NCBI GenBank assembly: GCA_006384855.1
Contig: VCJN01001730.1
Coordinates: 372,001-436,000, forward strand
Reading direction: 5' to 3'
Origin: Tetraselmis striata
Taxonomy: Eukaryota > Chlorophyta > Chlorodendrophyceae > Chlorodendrales > Chlorodendraceae
DNA length: 64,000 nt
Shown here: piece by piece, positions 61,044 to 64,000 of the stretch
Layout: each line of letters starts with the position of its first letter
Numbering within the stretch: the stretch's first letter is position 1
Made by a program: the position numbers and the translations under genes
Notes under the pieces: generated by a model
What the model was told of the DNA's origin: nothing
The model's database searches: none
What the model saw: the letters and a program-made list of their open reading frames with translations, nothing else

Positions 61044-61427
61044 CGGTGTGGGGCACCTTTTGTCGGAGCTGTTGAAGCTTTGCGAGGCCACCTTTACTGC
61101 GCGGTTTTTTTGCAACACCACTTGCGACGAGTGGGCTACCCCCCTCCGAGTCGTACTGCCCCCATATCCACCCGTAATAGCATGCGCAGCTCGTGCTGGG
61201 GTCGGGTTGAGGCCGACGCCGGGTTGGGCGGGTCGTACATGAACAGTAATGTAACCTATTTTGCCCCGAGGCACGCGGTGCATTGTGGTTAGGTCTAAAT
61301 TAGGGTTTGGGGGCAGCAGTGGGATTGCAAGCTAATATGAATGCCGGTTGGTTCATTTTGTGCCAAGTCGGGGAAACCAATTCCGTCCAAGCAGGGACAA
61401 ATCAAAAGAGTGAAGGAAACAGGATGG
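61044..61427. other. Tail of the Gag-like region and spacer
   Basis: An alternative frame (about 60982-61242) has a helical block (GVGHLLSELLKLCEATF) that could be a continuation of the Gag-like reading region after a shift. Beyond it no gene is seen until the 3' end of the methyltransferase-like gene. Confidence 0.3.
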
Positions 61428-61432
61428 TTACA
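61428..61432 (-). terminator. Candidate poly(A) signal of the methyltransferase-like gene (TGTAA)
   Basis: TTACA on the plus strand, 86 bases beyond the stop codon of the minus-strand gene. Confidence 0.5.
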
Positions 61433-61517
61433 AGAAGTTTGCGCCATCGGGGGCTGAAACTCTGTCGGGACAAAAGCCGGGACAAAACATATGAGCGGCT
61501 AATTTTGCGGAATTGTA

Positions 61518-64000
61518 CTACATATCATCATCTTCGATCACATAATCCCCTCGGCGATCTGCCGCCTGTTGCCTCCTCTTATCCGCCGCTACACGCTCTA
61601 ACTGCTCCTCAAGTGCGGTCATTGGATGGGGTAGACCCGGCCACTTCTCGAAGTCACTTGGACGCAGTCTTTGAGTCTCGTCCCATGGTTTCTCTTTGAA
61701 CCATGAGGTCATCCTGGACTTCATCCCAGCGATTTGCGTCTTCTGATTGTCAATGAGGATAATCTTCAAGTTCCTGTGTGTGAACGAGTAGGTATGATCC
61801 ATATGGTCCCACCACACGGAAAAGGCCGCAGCGACCTGGAAAAGGCGTGGCAAACCGCACAAGGCGTTAGTTTTTTTATGCTGATCCATTAAGACACTCA
61901 CCCGGGTTGCACCCCTCACGCACCGCGGTTGTCCCGGTTCCGGCTGTGACGTCGACGATTGTTGTCCCGTCTGTTGCCGCCATCTTAAGGTGCTTGGCGA
62001 AGAGAGCGATAGGCTTTTGGTACTTGTTCACCGTCTGTCTGTTCTCGTCCTTCAATTTCGAACTGTCTTTGAAGTGACCCAATATGATGGATGTAGAGAA
62101 TCTGGAAAGGCACAACCGGCTTAGCGAGTAGAATATACAAGCCGGCTATTTTCCACGGATCAAATCTCACCTTCGGGGATCATCGAAACGGATGTTGTCA
62201 GCTATGATGCTTGGCGGGGGCTTCCTGACGTAGAGGTAGTACTCAGCGTCGTGACGCAGAGAGCTGCCCATCTTCATCCCGCAATCCTTGGCCCAAGTCA
62301 GGACGTGATAGATGAGGTCCTCAACTTGTTTTTGAACGGCTGTGATTGCGGATCCAAGTTGCTGGTCCGAGAGGTGAATGAAGAAATGGCACCCATCGAG
62401 AACAGTGTGGACGTCAGAAGATCCAGTCAGGATATTCAACTGCCTGCGCGGGGGTAAATCGGGAATGAGATAAATGAAAGCACAGTCATCTAGTACGCCC
62501 CGGGGTTGTGGGGGTTGTCTTGCCTGGCGAAAGCAAACACGTCGTTGAAGTCGTCCGTACCCCACGCAGCATCCTTCGAGTCCCATGTGTGCGAACCAGC
62601 TCCGAAAAGCGCGTCGGCAATGAAGACTGTTGCCTTTTTGGCACGAACTGCCGACATGGCGTCCGCGACGAATTGTTTTGTCGCGGGAGCCTTGAAGTTC
62701 CCCTCCACAATGCAAGTCTTGCAAAGCTCCGTGTTCAACCACACCTTGTCATCCTTGTCGACCCCTTCTCCCTTGGGCATCACCGGAAGTTCCTCGGCCT
62801 GTGTGTATTAGAAAACAGATTCGGGTTAATAGCTCACAACGAAAATTTAGAAGAGCATTTGTGGTTGCACAAGATCTTAGTTACCTTCATCGATATCCAC
62901 AGCTCATTAGAAACATTCGGAGCGGAAACCGCGATAAGCTCCGGCGCACATGCCAGAAGAGCAAACTCTGTGAAGAAGGAGATGACCAAGTCCGGCATCT
63001 GATTCTTGATGCGATACGCCTCACTCCTGATTGTGGTGTTGGTGGCCGCGATATGCTCTCGAACCGGTAGTGGTGTGAGACAATCGGCGGATTTCATGTC
63101 CCCCCATCTGGCAGGAGGGGTCAGCAAGACCATCAACGGACCGGAGGGATGAGCACCTTTGAACAAATCCGGGAACTTTCTAGGGAAGCCTGTTGGGCCG
63201 AGGTCATCAACCTTGGCTCGGAACTTGGTGATGGCGTCAAGGCGAGCGGCCGCTTGCTCATCCGACACTTTGTCATCCACATCCATTTCGATGATGTGGT
63301 CCGAGAGATATTTCCCCCAGTTCCTGGCCGGTTCGTCCGGCGTCAGCAGTTGGAGTTCCTGTCCGTGTCCCTTTGCTGTGCCAATAGCATTCATGAGCTT
63401 GATGCTTGCTCGACGCAAGAGATCGCGAAACCTCCAGGTCTCAATCATCGCAAGCCACTCCGCGTTGGTGTGCGTAACAGCCATGGGGCCATTGTCGCCG
63501 GCATGCTTTATGTCATCCACCAGCTCGTAGAGGCAAGGGGTCACACTGTGCTCGCCTTGGATGAGCAGTCCAACCACCAGGTACATCTGGCCCACAGGGA
63601 GATCCGCGCTGTCGCTCTGCTTGGCAAGAGACGGCTCGTCTAGCCAGGGCGCATGGGGTCCAAAGCCGACATCCTGGGTCGAAAAACAAACTTCAGTACG
63701 GAGAAAGGAATGAATGATAGTATTCCATGTGATTAAGACACTGGGGTCGGTCACAACTTACCTCCATGAGGGCGACTCGGAAGTGAGCTCTGTCTTTCCC
63801 GAAGCCGTACTTCTTGTTATCGAGGATTGTATTGATAGGCTTCCGAATTGCTTCGTAAACCTTGCTCACATCCTTCTGGGTGAGTTGCCTGCCGTAATTG
63901 AGACGCTTGACTCTATCGAGTTCTTGCTCGTAGTACACAGACAGGTCTCGGAGTTTGGTTCTGGCTTCGTCCCATCCTCGAACCCCGAGGTCCACATGCC
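61518..64000 (-). CDS. Beta-class (permuted) amino-DNA methyltransferase-like protein, 5' end outside window
   Basis: Exons (minus): 64000-63762 (open at the edge), 63673-62885, 62798-62497, 62443-62171, 62101-61924, 61835-61518; all phases fit, giving 698 residues in the window. Enzymes of the N6_N4_Mtase type move a methyl group from S-adenosylmethionine to adenine N6 or cytosine N4. The first ~340 residues are unrecognised. Exon 3 then has ADALFGAG...TWDSKDAAW where the family has D-P-P-Y-G...W. Exon 4 has RHDAEYYLYVRKPPPSIIAD, like the usual HEYILFF region. Exon 5 has the QKPIALFAKHL block and the cofactor loop VDVTAGTGTT, spliced to AVAAAF in exon 6. The order (catalytic block before cofactor block) marks the permuted beta class. 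The changed catalytic block may mean loss of activity. Such genes occur both in hosts and in algal transposons; which applies here is not decided. Confidence 0.75.

Noticed and set aside
61908..61923. Stronger-looking GTGAGT donor for exon 5 of the methyltransferase-like gene
   Set aside because: Using it would break the cofactor loop and the phase to the next exon. The GTGCGT donor at 61923 gives the expected TAGTGTTAVAA junction.
1..64000. tRNA, rRNA and telomere repeats
   Set aside because: None were noticed on reading, but no covariance search was possible, so small RNA genes cannot be excluded.

Overview
The window looks like nuclear DNA of a green alga, probably a chlorophyte of the volvocine type. 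This rests on compact multi-exon genes with short GT-AG introns, TGTAA poly(A) signals downstream of several stop codons, long G/C homopolymers and dense, varied transposable elements. There is no sign of operons or prokaryotic signals. The lineage is an inference; no marker gene is present.

Layout: (1) 1-0.83 kb, last exon of a gene cut by the left edge. (2) 2.6-15.4 kb, a transposon/satellite block: about 42 degenerate copies of a ~184 bp tandem repeat (5.1-12.9 kb), including a nearly perfect 2,201 bp duplication, flanked by two inverted, decayed copies of one coding-like element. (3) 17.2-45.8 kb, the main gene cluster: three paralogous secreted multidomain proteins, here called A (minus, 5 exons, 1,180 aa), B (plus, 15 exons, 1,595 aa) and C (minus, 15 exons, 1,450 aa). 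A and B are head to head, B and C tail to tail. All have a signal peptide and a propeller-like N-terminal half. They then carry 10, 7 and 4 cysteine-rich PAN/Apple-like modules, respectively. B and C share a Trp-rich C-terminal domain that A lacks. Exon boundaries and phases agree between paralogues, so the models rest on mutual comparison as well as splice signals. (4) 46.2-53.5 kb, a nearly full-length LINE (endonuclease, reverse transcriptase, CCHC knuckle) with two compensating frameshifts, plus two isolated LINE tails. (5) 53.7-61.2 kb, a Gag-like ORF interrupted by a 6.46 kb CACTA-like DNA transposon with a 3 bp target duplication; removing the insert joins the reading frame exactly. (6) 61.5-64.0 kb (minus), a six-exon gene, open at the right edge, for a permuted (beta-class) amino-DNA methyltransferase-like protein with an altered catalytic motif.

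Functionally, A, B and C look like a family of extracellular recognition or adhesion proteins evolving by module gain and loss and by local sequence homogenisation. The rest is mostly mobile DNA. All calls come from reading the sequence; no database search was run.
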